Of a stretch of DNA of 64,000 bases, positions 18,346 through 26,483 are shown in pieces. The first letter of the stretch is position 1; each line of letters begins with the position of its first letter. The translations under genes and the position numbers were made by a program. Source of the DNA: Treponema sp. (GTDB lineage: Bacteria > Spirochaetota > Spirochaetia > Treponematales > Treponemataceae); assembly GCA_024693715.1 (NCBI GenBank), contig JAILKS010000004.1, positions 1-64,000 on the forward strand. The letters run 5' to 3'. The notes under the pieces were generated by a model that was not told the origin of the DNA, ran no database searches, and saw nothing but the letters and a program-made list of their open reading frames with translations.

Positions 18346-19140
18346 TTATTCAAATAAAAGTCCAACAGTGTTTTTATCAAGTTCCATATATTCGCCAGCT
18401 TTGAGAGAAGAATTTAGAGTTAGTTTTCCCATGCTTATTCTTTTTAAATATATGACTTTGTTGTTTACAGCACGGAACATTCTTTTTACCTGATGATATT
18501 TTCCTTCACAGATTGTAAGAAGGGCGGCAGCTTCGACTTTTTCCTTCCATGAGCTGTTTACAAGATATTTTTTTATTTCTTCCGAAGAAGGCCATTTTAC
18601 TGAGGCACCTTCCATGCATTTTGTTTCCGGTTCATTGTCTTCTGCAGGAATTATGATTCCCTGTGCAAAAAGCTTTTCAATTTCTTTTTTGTGTTCATCT
18701 GATTCTGTTTTTTCAAGCACACAGAAATAGGTTTTATTAACATGTGATTTTGGAGAAATCAGTTTATGTGTCAGATTTCCATCCGTCGTAAAAAAAAGAA
18801 GTCCTTCGGTATCTATGTCGAGTCTGCCTGAAAGATGAAGATGTTCTTCCAAATATGGAGTGTGATATTTTTCTTCGAGCAAATCAAATACAGTTTCATG
18901 TTCTCCGTCTTTATTTGAGGAAACTGTATTTTCGATTTTATTCATCATAAGATAAATGTGTTGATGAAGATCTATGTTTTCACCGTTGATTTGCAGTGTA
19001 TCTGCTTCGGGATTAACTAAGAATCCCGGATCAAATATCTGATTACCGTTTACGAAAACTTCGTTTGAACGTAAGAGTCGTTTTATGTCTTTTCGTGAAC
19101 CGAAGCCTTCATGCGATAGAAGTTTATCTATTCTCTGCAT
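18346..19140 (-). CDS. 16S/23S rRNA pseudouridine synthase, RsuA/RluB/E/F family
   Basis: A 264-residue enzyme that isomerises specific uridines in ribosomal RNA. An N-terminal S4 RNA-binding domain (RIDKLLSHEGFGSRKDIKRL) is followed by the catalytic domain with GRLDIDTEGLL (nucleophile Asp108) and the closing KYHQVKRMF motif. It begins 2 nt after the citrate synthase stop, so it is co-transcribed and probably translationally coupled. The exact target site cannot be decided from sequence alone; domain order and length fit RsuA best. Confidence 0.88.
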   Translation of the reverse strand: MQRIDKLLSHEGFGSRKDIKRLLRSNEVFVNGNQIFDPGFLVNPEADTLQINGENIDLHQHIYLMMNKIENTVSSNKDGEHETVFDLLEEKYHTPYLEEHLHLSGRLDIDTEGLLFFTTDGNLTHKLISPKSHVNKTYFCVLEKTESDEHKKEIEKLFAQGIIIPAEDNEPETKCMEGASVKWPSSEEIKKYLVNSSWKEKVEAAALLTICEGKYHQVKRMFRAVNNKVIYLKRISMGKLTLNSSLKAGEYMELDKNTVGLLFE

Positions 19141-19142
19141 TT

Positions 19143-20504
19143 TTATTTTCTGTCTGCGAGAGGAATGAATTCTCTTTCTTCAGAAACATTTTTGTATGCA
19201 GGGCGATAGATTCTTCCGCCTGTTACAATCTCTTCAATGCGGTGAGCAGACCAGCCTGCAATTCTTGATATTGCAAAAATAGGAGTGAACAGTTCACGAG
19301 GGATGTTGAGCATTGAATAAACAAAGCCTGAATAAAAGTCAACATTTGCACAAATCTGCTTGTCAGAATTATGAACTTCACGAATGATATCCGGAGCAAG
19401 TCTTTCAATTGTGTCATAAAGTTGAAATTCTTCAAGGCATCCTTTTTCCTTTGCAAGCTCTTTAGCCTTTGCTTTTAATAATATTTCGCGTGGATCACTT
19501 ATTGTATAAACAGCATGACCCATTCCATAAATTAAACCTGATTTATCGAAAGCTTCTTTTCTTGCTATTTTTGTGAGATATGCTGCAATTTCTTTTTCGT
19601 TAGACCAGTCCTTTATATTTGCCTTGATGTCATCCATCATTTCTATAACTTTTATGTTAGCACCACCGTGACGTCGGCCCTTTAAAGAACCAACTGCTGC
19701 GGCGATTGCAGAATAAGTATCTGTGTCTGTTGAAGAAACTACGTGGACGGTTAAAGATGAGTTGTTTCCGCCACCGTGCTCTGCATGGATTATAAGTGCA
19801 AGGTCAAGAATCTCTGCTTCAAGCTTTGTATAAGATTTATCTGAACGGATTAATCTTAAGAAATTTTCAGCAGTTGAAAGTTCCGGCTTCGGATTATGAA
19901 TGTACATGCTTTTATCATCATAGTAGCGTCTTTTTGCCTGATAGCCGTAAGCGGCAAGTGTAGAAAAGCGTGCAATAAGCTGAACACACTGACGGATGAT
20001 ATTTCCTACAGAGCGTCCTTCTGGATCATCATCGTAAGAATAACTTGCAAGAACTCCTCGTGCAATTTTATTCATTATGTTATTGGAAGGTGCTTTCATA
20101 ATCATGTCTTCCGTAAAGTTGGAAGGAAGCACTCTGCATTCACCAAGATAAGAATTGAATTTTTCTAATTTTGCTTTTGTCGGGAGCTCTGCAAAAAGTA
20201 AAAGATAAGCGCATTGTTCAAAACCAAACTGATTGTTTTTTTCTGCATCTTTTATTAAATCTTCTACGTTATATCCTCTGTAAATTAATTTACCTGGAAT
20301 TGCTATTTTTTTACCATCTTGAATTTCATATCCTACAACGTCACCGATTCGGGTAAGTCCAACTAAAACTCCGGTACCGTTTGAATTTCTTAATCCGCGT
20401 TTGACGTCATATTTGGTATACAAAGCAGGGTCAATTGGATCATTATGTACAGCAAGACTTTCTAATTTTTTTAAGATAGCCTTTTCTTCTTTTGTGATTG
20501 CCAT
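19143..20504 (-). CDS. gltA: Citrate synthase
   Basis: A 453-residue type I citrate synthase that condenses acetyl-CoA and oxaloacetate. Catalytic residues are visible as His243 (HAEHGGGNNS), His330 (GMGHAVY) and Asp389 (NVDFYSG), with GSLKGRRHGGAN between them. The N-terminal extension (residues 1-45) is longer than in minimal forms, as in several Gram-positive and spirochaete enzymes. GGAGGA precedes the ATG. No aconitase or isocitrate dehydrogenase is adjacent; in a fermentative spirochaete it probably serves 2-oxoglutarate/glutamate synthesis, which is inference. Methylcitrate synthase activity cannot be excluded. Confidence 0.93.
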   Translation of the reverse strand: MAITKEEKAILKKLESLAVHNDPIDPALYTKYDVKRGLRNSNGTGVLVGLTRIGDVVGYEIQDGKKIAIPGKLIYRGYNVEDLIKDAEKNNQFGFEQCAYLLLFAELPTKAKLEKFNSYLGECRVLPSNFTEDMIMKAPSNNIMNKIARGVLASYSYDDDPEGRSVGNIIRQCVQLIARFSTLAAYGYQAKRRYYDDKSMYIHNPKPELSTAENFLRLIRSDKSYTKLEAEILDLALIIHAEHGGGNNSSLTVHVVSSTDTDTYSAIAAAVGSLKGRRHGGANIKVIEMMDDIKANIKDWSNEKEIAAYLTKIARKEAFDKSGLIYGMGHAVYTISDPREILLKAKAKELAKEKGCLEEFQLYDTIERLAPDIIREVHNSDKQICANVDFYSGFVYSMLNIPRELFTPIFAISRIAGWSAHRIEEIVTGGRIYRPAYKNVSEEREFIPLADRK

Positions 20505-20603
20505 AGGCGTCCTCCGTTATTAAATATTTTTTAAGATTGTGTAATTTTACCTATATATAGAGTTTTATTCAATAAAATTGAACTATAAGTTTAAAAATTT
20601 AAA

Positions 20604-21284
20604 TTAAAAATCCGGGATTTCTTTCAGCTTTGTATATTTGTCATCGTAAGAGTGAGTGCTTGGTCTTAAGCCTAATATGCGTTCATTTTCTGCTGTAAGC
20701 TGATCTTTTATCATCTGTTTAAAAGCGTCCATCATCGGTTCGGGATTAATATCTTTTTTTATCATATCTATCTGCTGCAGTTCCTTGATAAAATAATAAC
20801 AGCATTCAACGGTAGAAATATATTCCGGCTTCGGTTCATGCTTAAATGTAAAAATTGATGAATAAGTTCCTGAAAAAGATATTTTTGGAAGCTTCAGTAA
20901 AAAAGGATTATGATCTATCATCTTTTTGGAACAAAACCAGGTTGCATCTAAAATAATGACTAAAAGTGTTCTTTTTCCAACCTCTTCTTTAAATCCTGCT
21001 TTTCCGGCTGTCCAGGCATCTTCACCAGGATACATTAAAACCGGAAAATAATTTTTATCATTTAAAAGTGCATTTAATCTTTCGTTATGTTCAAAATCAA
21101 GTCCTACGATTATTTCTGAATCTTTCAGGCTGATATGGGCAATGTTTCCTGTTCCGGTACGTTGTCTCCGGAATTCCTTAGGATGCATAAGAAGAACAAA
21201 TTTTATGCCTGTATCAAGTTCTTTTGTATATTTACACAGGCAGTTTGAAAGAGGTTTAAAACATTTGAAACATCTGTCGCTCAT
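20604..21284 (-). CDS. DTW-domain protein, probable tRNA aminocarboxypropyltransferase (TapT-like)
   Basis: A 226-residue protein of the DTW/SPOUT-related family. Characterised members add the 3-amino-3-carboxypropyl group of SAM to a tRNA uridine. The zinc-like N-terminal cluster has Cys5, Cys8, Cys15 and Cys17. LDATWFCSKKM (Asp113 to Trp116) is the family motif, and HPKEFRRQRTGTGNIAH is the conserved substrate segment. The ATG lies 6 nt after TATATT, without a Shine-Dalgarno, so the mRNA may be leaderless. It diverges from the amino-acid ABC operon. Confidence 0.85.
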   Translation of the reverse strand: MSDRCFKCFKPLSNCLCKYTKELDTGIKFVLLMHPKEFRRQRTGTGNIAHISLKDSEIIVGLDFEHNERLNALLNDKNYFPVLMYPGEDAWTAGKAGFKEEVGKRTLLVIILDATWFCSKKMIDHNPFLLKLPKISFSGTYSSIFTFKHEPKPEYISTVECCYYFIKELQQIDMIKKDINPEPMMDAFKQMIKDQLTAENERILGLRPSTHSYDDKYTKLKEIPDF

Positions 21285-21290
21285 AAAGAT

Positions 21291-21296
21291 AATATA
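21291..21296 (-). promoter_or_regulatory. -10 box of a likely leaderless transcript (DTW gene)
   Basis: TATATT on the minus strand ends 6 nt before the ATG at 21284. The -35 is poor and no ribosome-binding site is present. Confidence 0.5.
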
Positions 21297-21369
21297 GCAT
21301 AAAAAATAAACACGTGAAAGTTGCTGTTTTATAACGGTAACGTGGCAGATTATATAAATGATGTCATTC

Positions 21370-21398
21370 TTGACTTAATATTTGTCAAGCATTATATT
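21370..21398 (+). promoter_or_regulatory. Sigma-70 promoter of the amino-acid ABC operon
   Basis: TTGACT (21370-21375), 17-bp spacer, TATATT (21393-21398). The predicted start near 21405 falls within the 5' arm of the leader hairpin. Confidence 0.65.
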
Positions 21399-21400
21399 AT

Positions 21401-21449
21401 AAAAAGGGCAAAGAGGTTTGTAATTGCAAATCGCTTTTGTCCTTTTTTT
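21401..21449 (+). terminator. Terminator-like hairpin in the leader of the amino-acid ABC operon
   Basis: AAAAAGGGCAAAG (from 21401) pairs with CTTTTGTCCTTTTT with one bulge and one G-T pair. TTTG/CAAA extends it internally, and seven Ts end at 21449. It lies between the promoter and the first gene, 30 nt before the start codon, where an attenuator would be. Whether it regulates or only protects the 5' end is unknown. Confidence 0.6.
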
Positions 21450-21478
21450 GTTATATTTTTAATAAAAGGGGTTTTTTT

Positions 21479-22282
21479 ATGAAAAAACTTAGCGTTGCTT
21501 TTATTGGTTTTTTGATGATTGCTGCATTGTGCGGTTGTTCAAAAAAAACTGAAAAGGGTGATTTTACCGTAGAAAAAGGTAAATTTAAGGTTGGCATGGA
21601 GATCGGATATCCTCCATTTGAATATTTTGGTGAAGATGGAAAAACACCGGAAGGCTTTGATGTTCTTCTTGGAAAAGAAATTTCTAAACGTCTTGGTCTT
21701 GAAGTAGAATTTGTAGATACTGCATGGGATGGAATTTTAGCAGGACTTGATACTAACCGTTATGATGCAATTATGTCTGCAATGACAATTACAGAAGAAA
21801 GAAAGCAGAATTATGATTTCTCAAATCCTTATATCGGTAACGGTCAGGCAATTGTTATTACAAAAGGCTCAGATGTAAAAATATCATCTGTAGAAGATCT
21901 TGCAAATAAAAAGGTCGGATATCAGGCAGAAACAACTTCTGATTTCTTTATGGAAAAGAAATCTAAGGAAGCTGGTTTTACTTTTGAAGCAAACGAATAT
22001 GACAAAGTAATGAATGCTTATGATGATTTAAGATTCGGAAGAATTGATGCAGTTGTAAGTGACAGTCTTGTTGCAGTTGATTATCTTGCTCCGTCAGATA
22101 CTGTATTTAAACAGGTTTGGGCAGGAACTCCGGATGAATTCTTTGGCGTTTGCGTTAAGAAAGGAAACAAAGCTCTTCTTGATAAGATAAATGCAGCTAT
22201 TGATGCAATGAAAAAAGACGGTACCTTCAAAAAAATGTATGAACAGGTATTCGGAATGGATCTTTCTGACAGCATAAAATAA
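21479..22282 (+). CDS. Polar amino-acid ABC transporter, substrate-binding lipoprotein
   Basis: A 267-residue extracytoplasmic solute-binding protein of family 3. The signal peptide ends in the lipobox ALCGC. FKVGMEIGYPPFEYF, EGFDVLLGKEIS, DGILAGLDTNRYDAIMSAMTIT and YDFSNPY are the domain signatures. The acidic/hydroxyl pocket and the conserved Arg (TEERK) fit amino-acid ligands; glutamine, cystine or a basic residue are all possible. The frame is open back to 21437, but the ATG at 21479 has AAAAGGGG upstream and begins the signal peptide, so it is preferred. First gene of a three-gene operon with permease and ATPase. Confidence 0.92.
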   Translation: MKKLSVAFIGFLMIAALCGCSKKTEKGDFTVEKGKFKVGMEIGYPPFEYFGEDGKTPEGFDVLLGKEISKRLGLEVEFVDTAWDGILAGLDTNRYDAIMSAMTITEERKQNYDFSNPYIGNGQAIVITKGSDVKISSVEDLANKKVGYQAETTSDFFMEKKSKEAGFTFEANEYDKVMNAYDDLRFGRIDAVVSDSLVAVDYLAPSDTVFKQVWAGTPDEFFGVCVKKGNKALLDKINAAIDAMKKDGTFKKMYEQVFGMDLSDSIK

Positions 22283-22303
22283 AAATTGAGGAGGCTTGCA
22301 TAA

Positions 22304-22963
22304 ATGAATACTATGCAAAAAATTATCAGTTGGACACCGCAATTATTAAATGGTGCAAAAATTACAATTTTATTAACATTGTGTTCTGTTTGTGCAGGCC
22401 TTTTATTAAGTATTTTTCTGGCACTTGGAACTATGTCTAAACGAAAGGTTCTTCGTGCCATCTGCAAGGCTTATGTTTTCTTTTTCAGGGGAACTCCTTT
22501 ACTTATGCAGCTTTATTTTGTTTATTATGGATTACCGTGCATAAGCCCTGCCTTGACAATTAATAATAAATTTCTTGCAGCCTTTATTGCCTTTGGTTTG
22601 AATTCAAGCGCATATTGTAGTGAAATCATTCGTGCTGCAATTCAATCTATCGATAAAGGTCAATTCGAAGCCGGCAAGGTTCTGGGATTAAATTATTTTC
22701 AGACAATGAGGCTTATTATTCTTCCTCAATCAATCAGAAGATTAATTCCACCGGTTGGTAATGAGTTTATCATGATGCTTAAGGATGCATCTCTTGTTTC
22801 ACTTATCGCACTTGCAGATATTACAAAGGTTACAAGAAGCATTCAGTCTTCTACCGCATCATCTTTAGTTTATATTCCTGCTATGATTCTTTATTTAGTC
22901 ATAACTGCAGTTTTCAGTTTGATTTTCCATGTTCTGGAAAAGAAAAATTCTGTGTATGAGTAA
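22304..22963 (+). CDS. Polar amino-acid ABC transporter, permease (HisM/GlnP type)
   Basis: A 219-residue inner-membrane subunit with about five transmembrane helices. FFRGTPLLMQLYFVYYG and the EAA-loop region (EAGKVLGLNYFQTMRLIILPQSIRR is the stretch; key residues E, A, G, L and the trailing P-Q) are the hallmarks of the HisMQ family. The EAA loop contacts the ATPase. AGGAGG lies before the ATG. A single permease gene implies a homodimeric channel, unlike HisQM. 13 nt separate it from the ATPase gene. Confidence 0.92.
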   Translation: MNTMQKIISWTPQLLNGAKITILLTLCSVCAGLLLSIFLALGTMSKRKVLRAICKAYVFFFRGTPLLMQLYFVYYGLPCISPALTINNKFLAAFIAFGLNSSAYCSEIIRAAIQSIDKGQFEAGKVLGLNYFQTMRLIILPQSIRRLIPPVGNEFIMMLKDASLVSLIALADITKVTRSIQSSTASSLVYIPAMILYLVITAVFSLIFHVLEKKNSVYE

Positions 22964-22975
22964 GGAGATGCCGTT

Positions 22976-23734
22976 ATGGATATGATTAGAGCAGAGAATG
23001 TTTGTGTATCATTCGGAAAACTTGATGTATTAAAAAATGTAAGTCTTACTATTAAACCTAAAGAGGTTGTTTGTATTATTGGTCCAAGCGGGGCCGGTAA
23101 ATCAACTTTTTTACGGGTTTTAAATCATCTTGAACATATTAACAATGGTTCGGTTTATATTGAAGAACAGCTTCTTACTCAGTATGATCACGGAGCAAGA
23201 AAATTAAAGATAAATTCAAAGGAACGAAGAAAAATCCTTCTTGATGTAGGAATGGTTTTTCAGCGTTTTAATCTTTTCCCTCATAAAACTGCTGTAGAAA
23301 ATACAATGATTGCCCCTATGAATGTTCTGAAAATGAAGGCAGATGAAGCAAGGGCAAATGGTATAAAATATTTAACAAGAGTTGGACTTGAAGATAAAAT
23401 CAATGAATATCCGAACAAGCTTTCGGGCGGACAGCAGCAGCGTGTTGCAATTGCACGTGCACTGGCAATGAATCCTAAAACGATTCTTTTTGATGAGCCG
23501 ACTTCCGCACTTGACCCTGAGCTTGTAGGAGAAGTTCTTGCTGTAATGAAGCAGCTTGCAAAAGATGGAATGACAATGGTCGTTGTAACTCATGAGATGG
23601 GTTTTGCACGGGAAGTTGCCGACAGGGTAATCTTTATGGAGGACGGTCAGATTGCAGAAGAAGGAACTCCGGAACAGATTTTCTCTCATCCTAAGTCTGA
23701 AAGATTAAAGCAGTTCTTAAAATCCGTACTGTAA
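22976..23734 (+). CDS. Polar amino-acid ABC transporter, ATP-binding subunit (GlnQ type)
   Basis: A 252-residue ATPase. Walker A is GPSGAGKST, the Q loop lies in [10 protein letters not shown], the signature is [15 protein letters not shown], Walker B is [14 protein letters not shown] and the H switch is THEMGF. All catalytic residues are present. AAGGAG lies 8 nt before the ATG. It closes the operon; the convergent flavoprotein gene ends 4 bp beyond its stop, and no clear terminator separates them. Confidence 0.95.
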   Translation: MDMIRAENVCVSFGKLDVLKNVSLTIKPKEVVCIIGPSGAGKSTFLRVLNHLEHINNGSVYIEEQLLTQYDHGARKLKINSKERRKILLDVGMVFQRFNLFPHKTAVENTMIAPMNVLKMKADEARANGIKYLTRVGLEDKINEYPNKLSGGQQQRVAIARALAMNPKTILFDEPTSALDPELVGEVLAVMKQLAKDGMTMVVVTHEMGFAREVADRVIFMEDGQIAEEGTPEQIFSHPKSERLKQFLKSVL

Positions 23735-23738
23735 TTTT

Positions 23739-25334
23739 TTAATTAAGCTTTTCTGCTATTTTTGCTGCAACATTCTCTCCATCCATGGCACTGGAAACAA
23801 TACCGCCGGAATATCCGCTTCCTTCACCGGCAGGATATAATCCTTTTATGTACGGATTTTCCATTGTTTCCTTATCGCGAATGATTCGTACTGGAGTACT
23901 TGTTCTTGTTTCCGGGGCAATTAAAACTGCAGAATCACAAATAAAACCTTTCATGCTTTTATCAAATTCATAAAAAGCGGCTGCCAGTCTTGATGATATT
24001 TGTTTTGGGAACCATTCGTTTAAGTTAGAGCTTGTAATTCCCGGAGTAAAGCTTACCGATGGGAAAACATCTGTTTTTTTATTTTTTAGAAAATCTGTAA
24101 GGAGCTGTGCGGGAGCCGTCTGACCGTCTGCATGTTTTTTAGCAAGTGTTTCGATGTGATTTCTGAAATATAATCCTTTAAGAGAAGGACAGCCCTGTTC
24201 TTCTGCCATACGTTCAAATTCAACCGGTATGTCTTCCGGTCTTGTTTCAACTACAATCGCAGCGTTTGACCATTTTGAATTTCTTTTTGCGGTAGACATT
24301 CCGTTTACAACAATTTCATCCGGTCCTGAAGCAGAGGGAACGACAAATCCGCCGGGACACATACAGAACGAATAAACGCCCCGTTCATTAACCTGTGTTT
24401 TTAATGAATATTCGGCAGCAAGAAGATTATCTGTTTTTTTTCCGTGATACTGAATATTGTCAATAATTTGTCTGGGATGCTCAACCCGTACACCGGCTGC
24501 AAAGGTCTTTGCTTCAATTGCATCAGGATTTATATCTGCAATCATTTTATATATTTGTGAGGAAGAATGTCCTGCTGCAAGAATGTATGCATCACCCGAA
24601 AAAGAATTAAATTCATTTGTCTCAAGATTCTTTACGTTTATCGCTGATATTTTGTTTTCTGAAACAAAAAAACCGGTGCAAAGTGAATTAAAATGAATCT
24701 CTCCGCCAAGCTCTGTTATTTTTTTCCTCATATTGTTTATTACAGAAGGAAGCTTGTCTGTTCCTATATGTGGATGAGCATCTGTTAATATTTTTCCATC
24801 TGCACCAAAATAAGTAAAAATTTTCAGGATATTATTTATATCACCCCGTTTATTGCTTCTTGTATAAAGTTTTCCATCTGAAAAGGTTCCGGCTCCTCCT
24901 TCGCCAAAGCAGTAATTGGAATTTTCATTTACAATGTGTTTTGTGCTTATAAGAGCTATATCATCACGGCGTTCTTTTGTCGGTTTCCCGCGTTCAATAA
25001 TAACCGGTTTGATTTTATATTCCAGAAGCTTAAGTGCCGCAAAAAGACCTGCTGGTCCATCGCCGATGATAATTACCTGTTTTTGTGTTTCTGCTTTATG
25101 CCAGACAGGAAGCTTGTCGTTTTGTAAGGGTGGAGTTTCATCAATATAGACATCATATTTTAAGTGAAGCTTAATGGTTTTATGACGTGCATCGATTGAT
25201 TTTTTTTTGAAAATTGATGTTAGTTTTGAGGTAGAATCCTTTGGAATATTTAATTCGCGTCTGATTAATTTATTTATTAGAATAGAATTATTTTCATCTT
25301 CAGGTTTTACAGTAATACTGATGGTTTTAAACAT
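23739..25334 (-). CDS. FAD-dependent protein, COG2509-like oxidoreductase
   Basis: A 531-residue flavoprotein. A 90-residue N-terminal domain precedes the Rossmann motif IIIGDGPAGLFAALKL with its following acidic residue (IIERG). Later markers are NENSNYCFGEGGAGTFSDGKL, AYILAAGHSS and the C-terminal LYPAGEGSGYSGGIVSSAMDG, which matches this dehydrogenase-like family of unknown substrate. The frame extends to 25352, but the ATG at 25334 sits 6 nt after a TATAAT and begins the conserved domain. It diverges from the EF-Tu-like lipoprotein gene; the two promoters overlap at their -35 elements. The reaction is not known for this family. Confidence 0.8.
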   Translation of the reverse strand: MFKTISITVKPEDENNSILINKLIRRELNIPKDSTSKLTSIFKKKSIDARHKTIKLHLKYDVYIDETPPLQNDKLPVWHKAETQKQVIIIGDGPAGLFAALKLLEYKIKPVIIERGKPTKERRDDIALISTKHIVNENSNYCFGEGGAGTFSDGKLYTRSNKRGDINNILKIFTYFGADGKILTDAHPHIGTDKLPSVINNMRKKITELGGEIHFNSLCTGFFVSENKISAINVKNLETNEFNSFSGDAYILAAGHSSSQIYKMIADINPDAIEAKTFAAGVRVEHPRQIIDNIQYHGKKTDNLLAAEYSLKTQVNERGVYSFCMCPGGFVVPSASGPDEIVVNGMSTAKRNSKWSNAAIVVETRPEDIPVEFERMAEEQGCPSLKGLYFRNHIETLAKKHADGQTAPAQLLTDFLKNKKTDVFPSVSFTPGITSSNLNEWFPKQISSRLAAAFYEFDKSMKGFICDSAVLIAPETRTSTPVRIIRDKETMENPYIKGLYPAGEGSGYSGGIVSSAMDGENVAAKIAEKLN

Positions 25335-25340
25335 AACGTC

Positions 25341-25368
25341 ATTATATAACAAACTGTTGCATTGACAA
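25341..25368 (-). promoter_or_regulatory. Leaderless-type promoter of the flavoprotein gene
   Basis: Minus strand: TTGTCA (25368-25363), 16-bp spacer, TATAAT (25346-25341), then 6 nt to the ATG. Its -35 overlaps the -35 of the divergent lipoprotein promoter. Confidence 0.65.
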
Positions 25369-25390
25369 GAGATGAATGAATAATTTATAA
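25362..25390 (+). promoter_or_regulatory. Promoter of the EF-Tu-like lipoprotein gene
   Basis: A perfect TTGACA (25362-25367), a 17-bp spacer and TTATAA (25385-25390). A normal leader with AAGGAG follows. Confidence 0.6.
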
Positions 25391-25417
25391 AAACATTAAT
25401 TTTTAAGGAGATTTTTA

Positions 25418-26383
25418 ATGAAAAAGATTGTAAAATTTTTTGCAGGGATAATGTTATTATCTTCTGTAGTGGCTTTTACCGGATGTAAGAATAATGGATC
25501 TGATGCTCCGAAACAGAAAGATAATTTTGCCGGAACACGATGGATTCCAGAGGTACAGGTAAATGCTTTAACTAATTTTGTTGAAGAAGGTTCTGCAACA
25601 AGAGTTAAGGAAGTTTTTGAAAGAAATCATATTGATTTTGCTTTAACTGGAAAAACTTTTACAATGGGAAAGTCAAAGGGTACTTATAAGGTTTTATCAG
25701 ATGATATTGCAAAGCTTACAATAAATGGTTCTACGGATAATTTTATAATCGATAGTGAAGATTTAACAAAGGCTACATATAAGGGACAAATATATACTAA
25801 AGGTTCAAATCCTGAATATGAAGATTTCTCAATGGTTGTAGAAGATTTTTTCTATGTTTCTGCCGGCGAAAAAGGCTATGTTATTGAAGGTCAGGTGGGC
25901 AGCGGAATTGTAAGAACGGGAGATAATATTCAGTTAGTCGGTTATGATAAAGTAATAAACGCTAAGGTGCAGGGTATTGAAATGTTCCAGAAGGTACTTG
26001 ATGAAGCAAAACGTAGTGATAATATAGCAATATGTTTAGGAACAGAAATAAATGAAAAAGATTTGGCAAAAGGAATGGTAGCCTGTAAACCAGGATCTTT
26101 AAGAAATTATTCTGAATTTACTGCAGACCTTCATCTTCTTACACAAGATGAAGGTGGTCGTAATCTTCCAATTTCATCCGGATATAGACCGCGGATATAT
26201 TTAAATAAAGCGGATGTTACATGTGAAATAACGTTTAATCAGGAAAATATTTTACCAGGTGACGATGCAACTGTAATAATAACACTTGCTAGTAAAATGG
26301 CTATTAAGGAAAATCAGGAATTCACTATTCGTGAAGGTGGCAAAAAAGTAGGAACTGGTGTTATAAAGGCTATTATAGAGTAG
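25418..26383 (+). CDS. Lipoprotein carrying EF-Tu domains II and III without a GTPase domain
   Basis: A 321-residue lipoprotein: the signal peptide ends in VAFTGC (Cys23), so it is membrane anchored. Residues 24-130 are an unrecognised beta-rich domain. Residues 137-226 align with elongation factor Tu domain II (VEDFF, GYVIEGQVGSGIVRTGD, VQGIEMFQKVLDEA, GMVACKPGS). Residues 231-321 align with EF-Tu domain III (LTQDEGGRNLP, GYRPRIYL, ADVT, ILPGDD, IREGGKKVGTGVI). The G domain is absent: no GxxxxGK, DxxG or NKxD motif. AAGGAG precedes the ATG and a strong terminator follows, so it is a monocistronic gene. Known EF-Tu proteins moonlight at bacterial surfaces and bind host ligands, and a dedicated exported copy of the two barrels would fit that, but the role is inferred. 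Homology is clear by eye; function is unknown. Confidence 0.88.
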   Translation: MKKIVKFFAGIMLLSSVVAFTGCKNNGSDAPKQKDNFAGTRWIPEVQVNALTNFVEEGSATRVKEVFERNHIDFALTGKTFTMGKSKGTYKVLSDDIAKLTINGSTDNFIIDSEDLTKATYKGQIYTKGSNPEYEDFSMVVEDFFYVSAGEKGYVIEGQVGSGIVRTGDNIQLVGYDKVINAKVQGIEMFQKVLDEAKRSDNIAICLGTEINEKDLAKGMVACKPGSLRNYSEFTADLHLLTQDEGGRNLPISSGYRPRIYLNKADVTCEITFNQENILPGDDATVIITLASKMAIKENQEFTIREGGKKVGTGVIKAIIE

Positions 26384-26402
26384 ACTTTTTTATCATAGAA
26401 AG

Positions 26403-26438
26403 AATCCCGCGTATTTATTATGTGCGCGGGATTTTTTT
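26403..26438 (+). terminator. Intrinsic terminator after the EF-Tu-like lipoprotein gene
   Basis: AATCCCGCG (26403-26411) pairs perfectly with CGCGGGATT (26425-26433), followed by a T run. Confidence 0.9.
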
Positions 26439-26448
26439 ATTTAATATA

Positions 26449-26477
26449 TTGAGAATTACTTTTTTTTGTGCTATAAC
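26449..26477 (+). promoter_or_regulatory. Leaderless-type promoter of purE
   Basis: TTGAGA (26449-26454), 17-bp spacer, TATAAC (26472-26477), then 6 nt to the purE ATG. The best-formed of the leaderless promoters on the plus strand. Confidence 0.65.
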
Positions 26478-26483
26478 TCGTAT

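Noticed and set aside
25418..26383. Broken tuf gene
   Set aside because: The signal peptide, lipobox, promoter, ribosome-binding site and terminator are all its own, and the frame is intact.
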